DNA of 64,000 nt, taken from Anaeromyxobacter terrae (GTDB lineage Bacteria; Myxococcota; Myxococcia; Myxococcales; Anaeromyxobacteraceae). A program made the position numbers and the translations under genes. Below, piece after piece: positions 17,360 to 27,762 of the stretch. The stretch lies in NCBI RefSeq assembly GCF_022690685.1, contig NZ_JALCYY010000010.1, forward strand, positions 1-64,000, given 5' to 3'. Each line of letters starts with the position of its first letter. Within the stretch, counting starts at the first letter, position 1. Under the pieces are notes generated by a model. It saw only the letters and a program-made list of their open reading frames with translations. It did not search any database and was not told where the DNA came from.

Positions 17360-19261
17360 TTGTCTCCACCCGCCCGGCGGCTCGTCCGTGAGGCGCTCGA
17401 AGCCCTCGGCATCCGCCGCTTCCTGCTCGGCGTCCACGACGCTGCCTTCCCGACGCTCCCCGGCGAGGACGTCGGCCGCGGCTCGCCCTCCGCCGACGGC
17501 GCGGGGGAGCTCCTCGAGCTCGCCTCCGCCCTCGGCTTCGACGGTCTTCAGCTCGGGCCGTCGGGCGCCACCTCCGCAGCGAACCCCTCGCCGTACGACG
17601 GCACGCTCTTCTCGCGGAGCCCCCTCTCCGTCGCGCTCGCGCCGCTCACGCGTCCGGAGCTTGCGTCCCTCCTCCGGGCGGAGACGCTCGCCGAGCTCGT
17701 CGCCGGGCGCCCGCGCGGCGAGCGCGTGGTCTACGGCTACGCCTTCGCGGCCTCGAAGCGCGCCCTCGGCGAGGTGACTGCCCGGTTCCGAGCGCAGCGC
17801 GCCGCGGGCTCGGGCGGACCGGTCGCGGAGCTCGCGGCCCGGCTCGAGTCGTTCCGGGCGGCGCACGCCGGCTGGCTGGTGCCCGACGCGCTGTACGAGG
17901 TGCTGGAGCGGCGGTACGGCGGCGCGACCTGGCGATCGTGGCCGAGCGGTGAGGACCGCGAGCTCTTCGCGCCCCGGCCCGGCGCCGAGGCGGCCGCGGC
18001 GAGGCGCCGAGAGGCCCTGCTCGCGCGCCACCGCGCCGAGATCGAGGACCACTCCCTCGTGCAGCTCCTCGCGCACGAGCAGCACGCCGCGTTCCGAGCC
18101 CACGCGCGCTCTCTCGGGCTCGCGCTGTACGCGGACCTCCAGGTCGGGATGTCGGAGCGCGACGTCTGGGCGGCGCAGCGGCTCGTGCTCGACGGATGGC
18201 GCATGGGCGCGCCGCCGAGCCGGACCGATCCGGAGGGGCAGCCCTGGGGCTTCGCGGTCCTCGACCCGCGCGGCTATTTCGAGGCGGACGCGTCGGGTGC
18301 GCCCGCGGACGGGCCGGCGGTCCGGTTCCTGCGCGCGCGGGTCCGGAAGGTGCTCGGGGAGCACGACGGGCTCCGCGTCGATCACCCGCACGGCCTCGTC
18401 GCGCCCTGGGTCTACCGCGCGGATGGGGACGACCCCGAGGCGGCGGTCCGGGCGGGCGCGCGACTCTTCTGCTCGCCGGACCTGCCGGAGCTCTCCGCGC
18501 TCGCGATCGCGCGCGCCGACCAGGTGAACCGCGGCGTCCCGCGCCACGCGGACGACCGGGTGAGCTCGCTCGACGAGGCGCAGGTCGAGCGGTACGCGAC
18601 GCTCCTCGACGTGATCATGGACGCGGTGCCCGACCCGCGCGACGTCGCCTGCGAGATCCTGAGCACCCAGCCGTACCCGCTCGCGCGGGTCATCGCGCGG
18701 CACGGCCTCGGCCGGTTTCGCGTGACGCAGAAGGCGAACCTCGACGACCCGCGCGACGTCTACCGCGGCGAGAACGCCCGGCCCGAGGACTGGATCATGG
18801 TCGGGAACCACGACACGCCGCCCCTCTGGTCGGTGGCGGAGCGCTGGGTCGAGACCGGCGCCTCCGGGCGGCACGCGGAGCATCTCGCGTCGCGCCTCCT
18901 CGCGGAGGGCGAGGATCGCACGGCGTGGGCGCGCGCGGTCGCCGGGGACCCGGCCGCGCTCGCGCAGGCGCGCTTCGCGGAGCTGTTCGTCGGGCCTGCG
19001 CGGAACGTGATGGTCTACTTCACGGACCTCCTCGGCTCGCGCGCGCCGTACAACGTGCCGGGGACGGTGTCGGACGCGAACTGGTCGCTCCGCATCCCGC
19101 ACGACGTCCGGCACGAGCACGCCGCACGCGTTCGCGCCAACCGCGCGCTCGATCTGCCCGGCGCGCTCGCGCGGGCGCTCCGCGCGCGGGGGCCCGGGTT
19201 CGCCGCGGCTCACCGCGAGCTCCTCGCCGGGCTCGACGCCGCCGCGCGCCCGATGTTCTGA
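17360..19261 (+). CDS. malQ: 4-alpha-glucanotransferase (GH77)
   Basis: Amylomaltase of about 633 residues that transfers alpha-1,4-glucan chains between maltooligosaccharides, releasing glucose; cytoplasmic. The family's active-site segments are recognisable: GFDGLQLGPSG near the N-terminus, the nucleophile region DGLRVDHPHGLVAPW, the acid/base region ACEILSTQPYPLARV and the transition-state stabiliser MVGNHDTPP. The start is a TTG at 17360, reached 9 nt after a TAGCCT box; no ATG or GTG lies near, and no ribosome site is evident. It stands upstream of glgE and the maltokinase-GlgB fusion on the same strand, pointing to a shared alpha-glucan/trehalose pathway, but the HNH gene on the other strand separates them. 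Confidence 0.85.
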   Translation: MSPPARRLVREALEALGIRRFLLGVHDAAFPTLPGEDVGRGSPSADGAGELLELASALGFDGLQLGPSGATSAANPSPYDGTLFSRSPLSVALAPLTRPELASLLRAETLAELVAGRPRGERVVYGYAFAASKRALGEVTARFRAQRAAGSGGPVAELAARLESFRAAHAGWLVPDALYEVLERRYGGATWRSWPSGEDRELFAPRPGAEAAAARRREALLARHRAEIEDHSLVQLLAHEQHAAFRAHARSLGLALYADLQVGMSERDVWAAQRLVLDGWRMGAPPSRTDPEGQPWGFAVLDPRGYFEADASGAPADGPAVRFLRARVRKVLGEHDGLRVDHPHGLVAPWVYRADGDDPEAAVRAGARLFCSPDLPELSALAIARADQVNRGVPRHADDRVSSLDEAQVERYATLLDVIMDAVPDPRDVACEILSTQPYPLARVIARHGLGRFRVTQKANLDDPRDVYRGENARPEDWIMVGNHDTPPLWSVAERWVETGASGRHAEHLASRLLAEGEDRTAWARAVAGDPAALAQARFAELFVGPARNVMVYFTDLLGSRAPYNVPGTVSDANWSLRIPHDVRHEHAARVRANRALDLPGALARALRARGPGFAAAHRELLAGLDAAARPMF

Positions 19262-19291
19262 CGGGGGCTGCGCCCTCATCATTCATCACAT
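19262..19291. repeat. Imperfect inverted repeat flanking HNH region, left arm
   Basis: Starts CGGGGGC and ends ATTCATCACAT. The same two blocks in the same order, with a 12-13 nt variable middle, occur on the opposite strand at 21297-21327. The pair encloses about 2.07 kb holding only the HNH endonuclease gene. Confidence 0.35.
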
Positions 19292-19489
19292 CCTGGGGCT
19301 GCCGTCCGTGGACGCGGTTGCCATTCGACGAGCGGTTCAGCGCGCGAGGCGGTTGGGGCATCGACGGGGGTGAGCACGCGCGGCCCGGGAACGCGCCCTT
19401 GGAGGGCGGCACGACACGACGAGCGTGACCGTGGGGACCTGGGTCACGGGTTCGGAAGCTTGGCGGTGGCGGGCGCCGCGACGCTCGCC

Positions 19490-20755
19490 CTACGGCGGCT
19501 GAAGGGCCGTCGCTTCTGCGCCGCCGTGGCCGCGAGGTGCCGTCCGCGCGCGGGGCGGGGCGTAGTCGTGCCGGCCCGCAAGTCTCACGGCGCCCAAATT
19601 CCCAGCTACATGCGGGGGCGCTCCCCCAGCGCGCTCCTGCGGCGTCGGTCCGTCGCCCGGGTCGCGGCGGAAGCGCTCCATGTGCTCGCGTCCGAAGGCC
19701 CTCTCGGCGTGAAGCAGGTTATGAGCTCGGCAGGCGAGCCGTAGATTGTCGATGGTCGAGCGTCCGCCGAGCGCCACGGGGCGGATGTGGTCGAGCTCGA
19801 GCTTCCAGCGGCTGTTGCATCCGCACCCGTCCGGACCGACCCAGGCGCAGCGCCCGCCGTCGCGCTTCCACACCGCGCGGCGCACTATCGCTGGGATCGT
19901 GGACGTCGCCTCCGGGGACGCCGCCGCCGTCGGCGCCGGGCGCTGCGTCTTCCGCTCCGGCGCCACCGCGCCCTTGCGCTTGCCGTGCTTGTCGATGGCA
20001 CAGCGGATCGCCTCGTGGAGCACCGCCGCCAGGTCACCGTCCGGGATCTTGTGCGAGAGAAGACACCGGAGTGTCTCGAGGTCCTCCTTGCAGGCGCGGT
20101 CGAGGGTGACGCGGAGCGACCAGTGGTTCTCGGTGATCGCCACGGCCTCTGACCGGCGCCCCGGCCTCTCGCTCCGGACGCGGGTTGCCGGGGACGCTGC
20201 GTCTGTCGGGCTCGCGTGGGGCATGGGCGCTGCGGGTGCTCCATCCGACGGCTCGGCGCGCTCCCCGCCAGCTTCCGGCGCCGTGAGCGGCAGCGCCGCG
20301 CTCGCGGGCTCGCGCTCCGGGAGCTTGCGGATCCCCGCGCGCGGCGCGGCGCGCGCCTGGATGGAGGCGATGAGGTGCTCCACCTCGGCGCGGGTCCGGT
20401 ACGCGGCGCGGGCGAGGAGGTCGTCCACGTTCTCCTCGGTGAGCACCGGACCGAGGAGCGCCACGGTGGAGAGGCAGACGCGCGCATCGCGCAGCGGCGC
20501 CTCGAGCCTCGGGAACCGGCGCAGCACGCGCATGGCCTGGATGCGGCGGCCGGCGGCCCCCTCTCGGAGGTGGAGGACCTTCAGGCAATAGGCCCAGAGC
20601 GAGGCGTGCCCGGCCTCGACGAAGGCGCGCCGTCGGTCGAACTCTTCGAGGTGGAGAAGGAAGTCGGCCTGGACGTTTCGTTCCTCTCCGGCAAGCTCGC
20701 ACAGGCGAACGGCGAGGACGTTCGAGTCGAGGGAAGCGGGAACGGGCGCGGACAT
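19490..20755 (-). CDS. HNH endonuclease domain protein
   Basis: Protein of 421 residues. The ATG at 20755 follows GGAGG by about 9 nt. The N-terminal half is helical (about 1-140) and contains LWAYCLKVLHLREGAAGRRIQAMRV-type sequence, recalling the DUF222-like region that often precedes HNH domains. A Pro/Ala-rich linker and a second helical segment follow (LRVTLDRACKEDLETLRCLL). The HNH nuclease lies near the C-terminus (about 300-370): RRAVWKRDGGRCAW, then LELDHIRPVALGG and NLRLACRAHN, with the H-N-H metal/catalytic residues present. Such proteins are commonly carried on mobile or selfish DNA. It is opposite in strand to malQ and glgE, which it separates, and lies between imperfect inverted repeats. 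Confidence 0.8.
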   Translation of the reverse strand: MSAPVPASLDSNVLAVRLCELAGEERNVQADFLLHLEEFDRRRAFVEAGHASLWAYCLKVLHLREGAAGRRIQAMRVLRRFPRLEAPLRDARVCLSTVALLGPVLTEENVDDLLARAAYRTRAEVEHLIASIQARAAPRAGIRKLPEREPASAALPLTAPEAGGERAEPSDGAPAAPMPHASPTDAASPATRVRSERPGRRSEAVAITENHWSLRVTLDRACKEDLETLRCLLSHKIPDGDLAAVLHEAIRCAIDKHGKRKGAVAPERKTQRPAPTAAASPEATSTIPAIVRRAVWKRDGGRCAWVGPDGCGCNSRWKLELDHIRPVALGGRSTIDNLRLACRAHNLLHAERAFGREHMERFRRDPGDGPTPQERAGGAPPHVAGNLGAVRLAGRHDYAPPRARTAPRGHGGAEATALQPP

Positions 20756-21495
20756 GGAGTGCACCTCCAGATGCACCCTTCGTAACACGCGTTTTCGGGA
20801 GCTCCGGAGGCGCTCCAGGCTCGCGCGAGCGCGGCTTTTCTCGGTGTGCCCTCGGCAACCCCCTGCCGCGGTCGAACGCGCGCGCCCAGCCCAGCTGCGT
20901 GCGCGTGAGCGGCCCTGTCGCGCCGCCTCGAACCCCGGATCGGAGCTCCGGCGGGGAGCAGTCAAGGGCGATTCTTCACGCACCGCAACTGGGACGGATT
21001 GTTCACATCGTCAGGAAGCCCGTACGACGACCGGCGCTACCTCTGGCGATAGCTGTTACTTTCAGTGAAGCAGCGCAGGGCTCATGCGCCGCTTACGGGC
21101 TCGCCTCCACGCGTGGGCGCGAGCGCCCAAGGCAAGACACTCGCGGTGGAGCCGCTCGCCCGCACCCGCCACTCCGGCTGGGCCGCTCGGAACCGTGCCC
21201 GGACAGCGCGGTCCCACCCTGTCGATGCCCGAGTCCGATGTGCGCATCCATACGCCGGTCCATCGGCGTACGGCCCTTCGGGCGGTCGGCCGCGTTATGT
21301 GATGAATCCTGAGAGGCTGCGCCCCCGCCCCGCCCCACGGCTGGCCGCCGTCGGCGGGGGCCCACCCCTGCTCGCCGGGTCCCCTGCGCCACCGCGCACG
21401 GCCGCCCGCCCGCTCGCTCCGGACGCCTGCGCGTCGTGCACGGCGCGACGTGCCACCCACACATTGCTCTCGAGCCCCGCGCCCGAGAGGTGGAC
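20756..21495. other. Gene-poor 740-bp stretch
   Basis: No credible gene is seen on either strand. Part of it (about 20940-21070) is distinctly less GC-rich than the surroundings, and the right arm of the imperfect inverted repeat (21297-21327) lies in it. The glgE promoter should be at the right end, but no convincing -35/-10 pair could be picked out. Confidence 0.5.
21297..21327. repeat. Imperfect inverted repeat flanking HNH region, right arm
   Basis: Opens with ATGTGATGAAT and closes with GCCCCCG, the inverse of 19262-19291 with a variable centre. About 18 positions in the two outer blocks match exactly. Confidence 0.35.
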
Positions 21496-23517
21496 ATGGC
21501 CAAGCGCGCACGCCCGGAGCCGGCCCAGCCGCCGGCCGAGCGCCCGCCACGAGTCGTCATCGAGAACGTCACGCCCGAGATCGACGGAGGCCGCTTCCCG
21601 GTCAAGCGGACGGTGGGGGAGCAGGTCGTCGTCGAGGCGGACGTGTTCACGGAGGGGCACGACGTGCTCACCGCCGTGCTGTGCCACCGGCGCGAGGGCG
21701 AGCCCTCCTGGACCGAGGTCGCGATGGCGCCGGTGGGGAACGATCGCTGGCGCGCGGCCTTCGTCATCGGCGCGCTCGAGCCACACCGCTACACGATCGA
21801 GGCCTGGGTGGACGCCTTCGGGAGCTGGGAGCACGGCTTCGCGCGGAAGGTGGCGGCGAGTGCGGTCGAGCCGGTGGACCTGCTCGTCGGCGCGGAGCTC
21901 GTCGAGCAGGCGGCGGCGCGGGGGGAGGGCGACGACGCGGCGCGGCTGGAGGGGTGGGCGGCGGCGCTGCGCGGCGACGCGCCGCTCGAGGAGCGCGCGC
22001 GTCGGGCGCTCGAGCCGGAGCTCCGGCTCCTCGTCGCCCGCCACCCGGATCGCAGCCGCGCGGCACGCCACCCGCGCGAGCTCTCCGTCTCCGTGGACCG
22101 CGAGCGGGGCCGCTTCAGCGCCTGGTACGAGCTCTTCCCGCGCTCCGCCGCTCCCGAGCCCGGCCGCCACGGGACCTTGAAGGACGTCGTCGATCGGCTG
22201 CCCTACGTCGCGTCGATGGGCTTCGACGTCCTCTACCTCCCGCCGATCCATCCGATCGGGCGCGCCTTCCGCAAGGGCAGGAACAACAGCACCCAGGCGT
22301 CGCCGGAGGACGTCGGCAGCCCGTGGGCGATCGGCGGGCCCGAGGGTGGGCACACCGCGATCCACCCGGAGCTCGGGACGCCGGAGGACTTCAGGCGCCT
22401 CGTGGCGCGGGCGGGCGAGCTCGGGATGGAGATCGCGCTCGACGTCGCGTTCCAGTGCTCGCCGGACCACCCCTGGGTGGAGGAGCATCCGCAGTGGTTC
22501 CGGCGCCGTCCGGACGGCACCATCCAGTACGCGGAGAACCCGCCGAAGAAGTACCAGGACGTCTACCCGCTCGAGTTCGAGAACCCGGACTGGCGCGCGC
22601 TCTGGTCGGCGCTCCTCGACGTCGTCCTCCACTGGGCCGACGAGGGCGTGCGGATCTTCCGCGTCGACAACCCGCACACGAAGCCGTTCCGGTTCTGGGA
22701 GTGGCTCATCGCCGAGTCACGGCGAACGCGGCCCGAGCTCGTCTTCCTCGCCGAGGCGTTCACGCGGCCCAAGGTGATGTACCACCTCGCGAAGCTCGGC
22801 TTCACGCAGTCGTACACCTACTTCAGCTGGCGCAACACGAAGGGGGAGCTCACCCACTACCTCACCGAGCTCACGCGCAGCCCGGTGAAGGACTTCTTCC
22901 GCCCGAGCTTCTGGCCCAACACGCCGGACATCCTCCCCGAGCCGCTCCAGTACGGCGGCCGGCCGATGTTCCAGGCCCGGCTCGTCCTCGCCGCGACCCT
23001 CGCCGCGAGCTACGGCATCTACGGCGCCGCCTTCGAGCACATGGAGGGGCGGGCCGCGCGCCCGGGGAGCGAGGAGTACCTCGACTCGGAGAAGTACCAG
23101 CTCCGGGGCTGGCAGCTCGACCGCGAGGACAGCCTGCGCGACTTCATCGCGCGCGTGAACCGCATCCGCCGGGAGCACCCCGCCCTCCAGTCGAACGAGC
23201 GCCTCGCGTTTCACCGGATCGACAACGAGCAGCTCATCGCCTACTCCAAGGCGACCGAGGACCTCTCCGATCTCGTGCTCGTGGTCGTGAACCTCGACCC
23301 GCACCACGTCCACTCCGGCTGGCTGGAGCTCCCGCTCGAGCTGCTCGGGTTGCCCGGCGACGAGCCGTATCAGGTCCACGACCTGCTCGGCGGCGGCCGG
23401 TACCTCTGGCACGGCGCCCGGAACTACGTGGAGCTCGATCCGGGGAGCGCGCCGGCCCAGATCTTCCGCATCCGCCGCCGCGTCCGGACCGAGCGCGACT
23501 TCGACTACTTCATGTGA
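21496..23517 (+). CDS. glgE: Alpha-1,4-glucan:maltose-1-phosphate maltosyltransferase
   Basis: GlgE (GH13 subfamily 3), 673 residues: transfers maltosyl units from alpha-maltose 1-phosphate to alpha-1,4-glucan, the polymerising step of the trehalose-to-glycogen route. The ATG at 21496 follows GAGAGG. The N-terminal beta domain ([23 protein letters not shown]) is typical of GlgE. The catalytic barrel shows the family-specific nucleophile Asp391 in [10 protein letters not shown] and the acid/base Glu420 in [26 protein letters not shown] is also diagnostic. The maltokinase-GlgB fusion gene follows after 17 bp and surely belongs to the same operon, supplying the donor and the branches. Confidence 0.95.
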   Translation: MAKRARPEPAQPPAERPPRVVIENVTPEIDGGRFPVKRTVGEQVVVEADVFTEGHDVLTAVLCHRREGEPSWTEVAMAPVGNDRWRAAFVIGALEPHRYTIEAWVDAFGSWEHGFARKVAASAVEPVDLLVGAELVEQAAARGEGDDAARLEGWAAALRGDAPLEERARRALEPELRLLVARHPDRSRAARHPRELSVSVDRERGRFSAWYELFPRSAAPEPGRHGTLKDVVDRLPYVASMGFDVLYLPPIHPIGRAFRKGRNNSTQASPEDVGSPWAIGGPEGGHTAIHPELGTPEDFRRLVARAGELGMEIALDVAFQCSPDHPWVEEHPQWFRRRPDGTIQYAENPPKKYQDVYPLEFENPDWRALWSALLDVVLHWADEGVRIFRVDNPHTKPFRFWEWLIAESRRTRPELVFLAEAFTRPKVMYHLAKLGFTQSYTYFSWRNTKGELTHYLTELTRSPVKDFFRPSFWPNTPDILPEPLQYGGRPMFQARLVLAATLAASYGIYGAAFEHMEGRAARPGSEEYLDSEKYQLRGWQLDREDSLRDFIARVNRIRREHPALQSNERLAFHRIDNEQLIAYSKATEDLSDLVLVVVNLDPHHVHSGWLELPLELLGLPGDEPYQVHDLLGGGRYLWHGARNYVELDPGSAPAQIFRIRRRVRTERDFDYFM

Positions 23518-23534
23518 ACGGGCCGAGGGGGCAG

Positions 23535-26500
23535 ATGGACGCGTCGCTCGCGACGATCACGACGGAGGGCCCGTGGGACGGGATCCTGGAGCCGGGCCCG
23601 GCACGGGCGAGCCTCGAGGCGGCGCTGCCGCGCTACCTCATGGGCCGGCGCTGGTTCGGCGGGAAGGCCCGCGGCATCCAGCAGGTCGCCATCGTGGACG
23701 CCGCCCCGATCGGCTCCGACCGGAACGCGCCGCGCCTCGTGCTCCTCGCCGTCTCGTACGCCGAGGGCGCGCCCGAGGTGTACTCGCTCCCGCTCGCGTT
23801 CGCGCCCGACGACGCCGCGGAGCGCGTCCGCGCGGCCTTCCCCGGGGCGGAGGTCGCGAGGCTCCGCGCCGGCGGGGAGGCGGGCCTCCTCTACGCGACC
23901 GACCGCGACCCGGCGTTCTCGCGCGCGCTCCTCGACGCGATCGCGCACGGCCGGACGTTCCCGGCGCGCGCCGGCGAGCTCGTCGCCTGGCCCACGCAGG
24001 CGTTCGCGCGCGAGGCGGCCGGTACCGAGGCGCTCGCCCCGGCCCCGCTCCTCGGCGAGCAGAGCAACACCTCCGTCCGGTTCGGCGAGCGGCTCATCCT
24101 GAAGCTCTTCCGCCGCGCGGAGGCGGGGACGAACCCGGAGCTGGAGGTCGGCGAGTACCTCACCGACCGGGCCGCGTTCCGGAACGTTCCGTCGGTGCTC
24201 GGCGCGATGGAGTACCGGCCTCGGAGCGGCGAGCCCCGCACGCTGGCGCTCCTGCAGGCGTTCGTCCCGAACCGGGGCGACGCGTGGGCGTTCACGCTCG
24301 GCGAGCTCGCCGCGTTCCTCGAGCGCGCCGCCGGCTCGGAGCCGCCCGCGGCGCCCGCCGCGTCCCTCGTCGACCTCGCCGGGCGGGCCCCGCCACCGGA
24401 GGTCCGCGCGCTCGCCGGGCCCTCGCTCGACTCCGCCGCCCTGCTCGGCCGGCGCACCGCGGAGCTGCACCTCGCGCTCTCGCGGGGCTCCGACGCGGCG
24501 TTCCGGCCGGAGCCGTTCTCTCCGGAGGATCGGCGCGCGCTGCACGACCAGGCGGCGCGCCAGGTCCGCGGCGCGCTCGCGCTCCTCCGCGCGCGGCGCG
24601 AGACGCTCGCCGCCGGCGTGCGCGCACGCGCAGACGCGATCCTCGCGCGCGAGGGGGAGCTCGAGCGCCGCCTGCGCTGGGTCCTCGAGCGTCCGCTCAC
24701 GGCGCTGCGCACGCGGACGCACGGCGACTACCACCTCGGCCAGGTGCTGTGGACCGGGCGTGACTTCGTCGTGATCGACTTCGAGGGCGAGCCCGCGTGC
24801 CCGCTCGCGGCCCGGCGCGCGAAGGGATCGCCGCTGCGGGACGTGGCCGGGATGATCCGCTCCCTGCACTACGCGTCCTGCCAGGGAGGCGCGCAGCGCC
24901 TGGCGCCCCCGGGCGCCCCACCCGAGGACGCCGCGCGGTCCGAGGGATGGGCGCGCGTGTGGTATCCCTGGGTCGCGGCGGCGTTCCTTCGCGCCTACCT
25001 CGACGTCGCGCAGGGCGGACGCATCCTCCCCGGGAGCGAGGCGGAGGTGCGCGCGCTGCTCGAGCTGCACCTCACGGAGAAGGCGCTCTACGAGCTCGCG
25101 TACGAGCTGAACAACCGGCCGGAGTGGGTGGAGCTGCCGCTGCGGGGGATCGCCGATCTGCTCGCGGCGACGCCGGACCCCGCCGGAGAAGGGGAGGAGA
25201 GCTTGCCGAAGAAGGGGACGAGGGAGGCGCCGCGCGCCGCCGCGCGCGGGGCGGGGCGCCCGCGCGAGGACGCACCGGGCGAGGTGCTCGCGCTCGGTGG
25301 GCCGGGGGAGCTCGATCGGCACCTCTGGAACGAGGGGACGAACCACCGCGCCTACCGGACGCTCGGCGCGCACCTCGGCACGTTCGAGGGCCTCGACGGC
25401 GCGTCGTTCGCGGTCTGGGCGCCGAACGCCGAGCGCGTCTCGGTCATCGGCGACTTCAACGGCTGGGACAAGGCGCGCCACCCGCTCCGGCGCCTCGACG
25501 ACACCGGGCTGTGGCAGGGCTTCCTGCCGGGCGTGAAGAAGGGCGCCGTCTACAAGTACCACCTGCGCTCGCGCGAGCGCGGCTACGAGGTCGACAAGGC
25601 CGATCCGTTCGGCTTCATGCACGAGACGGCGCCGGGGACGCAGTCCCTCGTGTGGGACCTCGCGTACGACTGGGGCGACGACGCCTGGATGCGCTCGCGC
25701 CGCGAGCGGAACGGGCTCGCGAGCCCGATGAGCATCTACGAGGTGCACCTCGGGTCCTGGCGGCGCGTCCCCGAGGAGGGGAACCGGTCGCTCACGTACC
25801 GCGAGATCGCGCCGCTCCTCGCCGATCACGCCGCGAGGATGGGCTTCACGCACGTCGAGCTGCTCCCCGTCACCGAGCACCCGTTCTACGGATCGTGGGG
25901 CTACCAGACGACGGGCTACTTCGCGCCGACGAGCCGCTACGGCACGCCGCAGGACTTCATGTTCCTCGTGGACACCCTGCACCAGCGCGGCCTCGGCGTC
26001 ATCCTGGACTGGGTCCCGTCGCACTTCCCGACCGACGCGCACGGGCTCGCGTACTTCGACGGCACGCACCTGTTCGAGCACGCCGATCGCCGGCAGGGCC
26101 ACCACCCGGACTGGGACAGCTTCATCTTCAACTACGGACGGAACGAGGTGCGGAGCTTCCTCCTCTCCTCGGCGATGTTCTGGCTCGACGCCTACCACGT
26201 GGACGGCCTGCGCGTGGACGCGGTCGCGTCGATGCTCTACCTCGACTACTCGCGCAAGGCGGGCGAGTGGATCCCGAACGAGTACGGCGGCCGCGAGAAC
26301 CTCGAGGCGATCGCGTTCCTCCGCCGGTTCAACGAGGTGGTCTACGGAGAGTACCCCGACGTCCAGACCATCGCCGAGGAGTCGACCTCGTGGCCGATGG
26401 TCTCGCGCCCGCTCTACGTCGGCGGCCTCGGCTTCGGGATGAAGTGGGACATGGGCTGGATGCACGACACGCTCGCGTACCTGGGCCACGATCCCGTGTT

Positions 26501-27191
26501 CCGGCGCTTCCACCACAACGAGGTGACGTTCCGGATGATGTACGCGTTCTCCGAGAACTTCGTCCTCGCGCTGTCGCACGACGAGGTGGTCCACGGGAAG
26601 CGATCCCTGCTCGACAGGATGCCGGGCGAGGACCGGCAGAAGTTCGCGAACCTGCGCCTGCTGTACGCGTACCAGTGGGCGCAGTCGGGCAAGAAGCTCC
26701 TCTTCATGGGAGGCGAGATCGCGCAGGGGCGGGAGTGGAGCCACGAGCGGAGCCTCGACTGGCACCTGCTCGAGCGCGAGCAGCACGAAGGCGTGAGGAC
26801 GTGGGTCGAGGACCTGAACCGGCTCATGCGCGAGAACCCGGCGCTCCACGCGCGCGACTTCGATGCGGGCGGCTTCGAGTGGATCGACGCGAACGACGCG
26901 GAGGCGAGCGTGCTGTCCTTCCTGCGGAGGGGACGGGAGGGCGATCCGGAGCTCCTCGTCGTCCTCAACTTCACGCCGGTCCCGCGCCAGAACTACCGGG
27001 TCGGCGTGCCGCGGGGCGGCTTCTGGCGCGAGGTCCTGAACAGCGACGCGCCCCGCTACGGCGGCGGCGGCTTCGGCAACCTCGGCGGACAGGAGGCGGC
27101 GCCGGTGGCCGCCCACGGGCGGCTCCACTCGCTCACGCTCACGCTCCCGCCTCTCGGGGCGCTGTTCTTCCGACCCGAGCCGCACGCCTGA
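23535..27191 (+). CDS. glgB: Maltokinase-GlgB fusion protein
   Basis: Single frame of 1,218 residues that combines two enzymes. Residues about 1-545 are a maltokinase (Mak/Pep2): [16 protein letters not shown] at the N-terminus, [22 protein letters not shown], and the kinase catalytic segment [13 protein letters not shown] with the metal site VVIDFEGEP; this makes maltose 1-phosphate for GlgE. After a Lys/Arg/Gly/Ala linker (about 548-580) comes glycogen branching enzyme (GH13): [20 protein letters not shown], nucleophile Asp895 in [16 protein letters not shown] and [11 protein letters not shown]. In the linker a TTG at 25203 is preceded by GGGGAGGAG, so a separate GlgB (from residue 557) may also be made by internal initiation. 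No trehalose synthase (TreS), the usual maltokinase partner, is in the window. The ATG at 23535 lies 17 bp after glgE. Confidence 0.93.
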   Translation: MDASLATITTEGPWDGILEPGPARASLEAALPRYLMGRRWFGGKARGIQQVAIVDAAPIGSDRNAPRLVLLAVSYAEGAPEVYSLPLAFAPDDAAERVRAAFPGAEVARLRAGGEAGLLYATDRDPAFSRALLDAIAHGRTFPARAGELVAWPTQAFAREAAGTEALAPAPLLGEQSNTSVRFGERLILKLFRRAEAGTNPELEVGEYLTDRAAFRNVPSVLGAMEYRPRSGEPRTLALLQAFVPNRGDAWAFTLGELAAFLERAAGSEPPAAPAASLVDLAGRAPPPEVRALAGPSLDSAALLGRRTAELHLALSRGSDAAFRPEPFSPEDRRALHDQAARQVRGALALLRARRETLAAGVRARADAILAREGELERRLRWVLERPLTALRTRTHGDYHLGQVLWTGRDFVVIDFEGEPACPLAARRAKGSPLRDVAGMIRSLHYASCQGGAQRLAPPGAPPEDAARSEGWARVWYPWVAAAFLRAYLDVAQGGRILPGSEAEVRALLELHLTEKALYELAYELNNRPEWVELPLRGIADLLAATPDPAGEGEESLPKKGTREAPRAAARGAGRPREDAPGEVLALGGPGELDRHLWNEGTNHRAYRTLGAHLGTFEGLDGASFAVWAPNAERVSVIGDFNGWDKARHPLRRLDDTGLWQGFLPGVKKGAVYKYHLRSRERGYEVDKADPFGFMHETAPGTQSLVWDLAYDWGDDAWMRSRRERNGLASPMSIYEVHLGSWRRVPEEGNRSLTYREIAPLLADHAARMGFTHVELLPVTEHPFYGSWGYQTTGYFAPTSRYGTPQDFMFLVDTLHQRGLGVILDWVPSHFPTDAHGLAYFDGTHLFEHADRRQGHHPDWDSFIFNYGRNEVRSFLLSSAMFWLDAYHVDGLRVDAVASMLYLDYSRKAGEWIPNEYGGRENLEAIAFLRRFNEVVYGEYPDVQTIAEESTSWPMVSRPLYVGGLGFGMKWDMGWMHDTLAYLGHDPVFRRFHHNEVTFRMMYAFSENFVLALSHDEVVHGKRSLLDRMPGEDRQKFANLRLLYAYQWAQSGKKLLFMGGEIAQGREWSHERSLDWHLLEREQHEGVRTWVEDLNRLMRENPALHARDFDAGGFEWIDANDAEASVLSFLRRGREGDPELLVVLNFTPVPRQNYRVGVPRGGFWREVLNSDAPRYGGGGFGNLGGQEAAPVAAHGRLHSLTLTLPPLGALFFRPEPHA

Positions 27192-27327
27192 CGGCGAGGA
27201 CCTCCGCCTCTCCGGCGGGCGCCAGGCAGGCGGTCCCGAACGGCCGTCCGCTGCTTGCTCCCGATCAGCCGCCCGGCGCGCCGTGCGTGGGTGCGCCGGT
27301 CCCTTCGGCCGCCGGCCCGGTTTCCGG

Positions 27328-27333
27328 TATCCT
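27328..27333 (+). promoter_or_regulatory. -10-like TATCCT, leaderless start
   Basis: TATCCT lies exactly 6 nt before the GTG at 27340. No ribosome-binding site is present, so the receiver-domain gene is probably transcribed from at or next to its start codon. Confidence 0.45.
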
Positions 27334-27339
27334 GCGCGG

Positions 27340-27762
27340 GTGCCGCCCGCGGAGGCCGCGAAGCCGAGAATCCTGGTCGTCGACGACGACCACGCCAACC
27401 TGCGCACGTTCCGGATCGTGTTCCGGGCCGAGTACGACGCGACGCTCGCCCTGTCCGGCGACGAGGCTCTCGGCGAGCTCGCCGTGGGGAGCTTCGACGT
27501 CGCGCTCGTGGACTACGCCATGCCCGGCATGAACGGGCTCGAGCTGCTCGTCCGGATGCAGCGGGCCCACCCGGAGGTCGGCCGCGTCATGGTGACCGGC
27601 TATCCGGACCACCCCGAGCTCGCCGAGGCCGCGCGCTCGGGGGTCGCCGCCGCCGTGGTCATGAAGCCGTGGGATCGCGACGATCTCCAGCGGACCCTCG
27701 ACGAGCAGGTGCGGATCGCGCGGGCGCGGCGCGCGGGCATCTCCGGTCGCGAGGCGCCGTGA
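27340..27762 (+). CDS. Single-domain response regulator (receiver)
   Basis: CheY-like receiver of 140 residues with no output domain. The acidic pocket (ILVVDDDHANLRT), the phosphoacceptor Asp58 in VALVDYAMPGMNG, the switch Thr in VMVTGYPD and the conserved Lys in VVMKPWDRDDLQ are all present; the KPWD variant is typical of HupR/RpfG-like receivers. The gene starts with GTG at 27340, leaderless. Its TGA overlaps the GTG of the downstream kinase gene (GTGA), so receiver and kinase are translationally coupled and probably form a phosphorelay pair. Where the signal goes after the receiver cannot be seen here. Confidence 0.88.
   Translation: MPPAEAAKPRILVVDDDHANLRTFRIVFRAEYDATLALSGDEALGELAVGSFDVALVDYAMPGMNGLELLVRMQRAHPEVGRVMVTGYPDHPELAEAARSGVAAAVVMKPWDRDDLQRTLDEQVRIARARRAGISGREAP

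Noticed and set aside
21062-21767. Overlapping frames between the HNH gene and glgE as further genes
   Set aside because: No recognisable domain, no ribosome site, and third-position GC pattern does not fit any of the frames.
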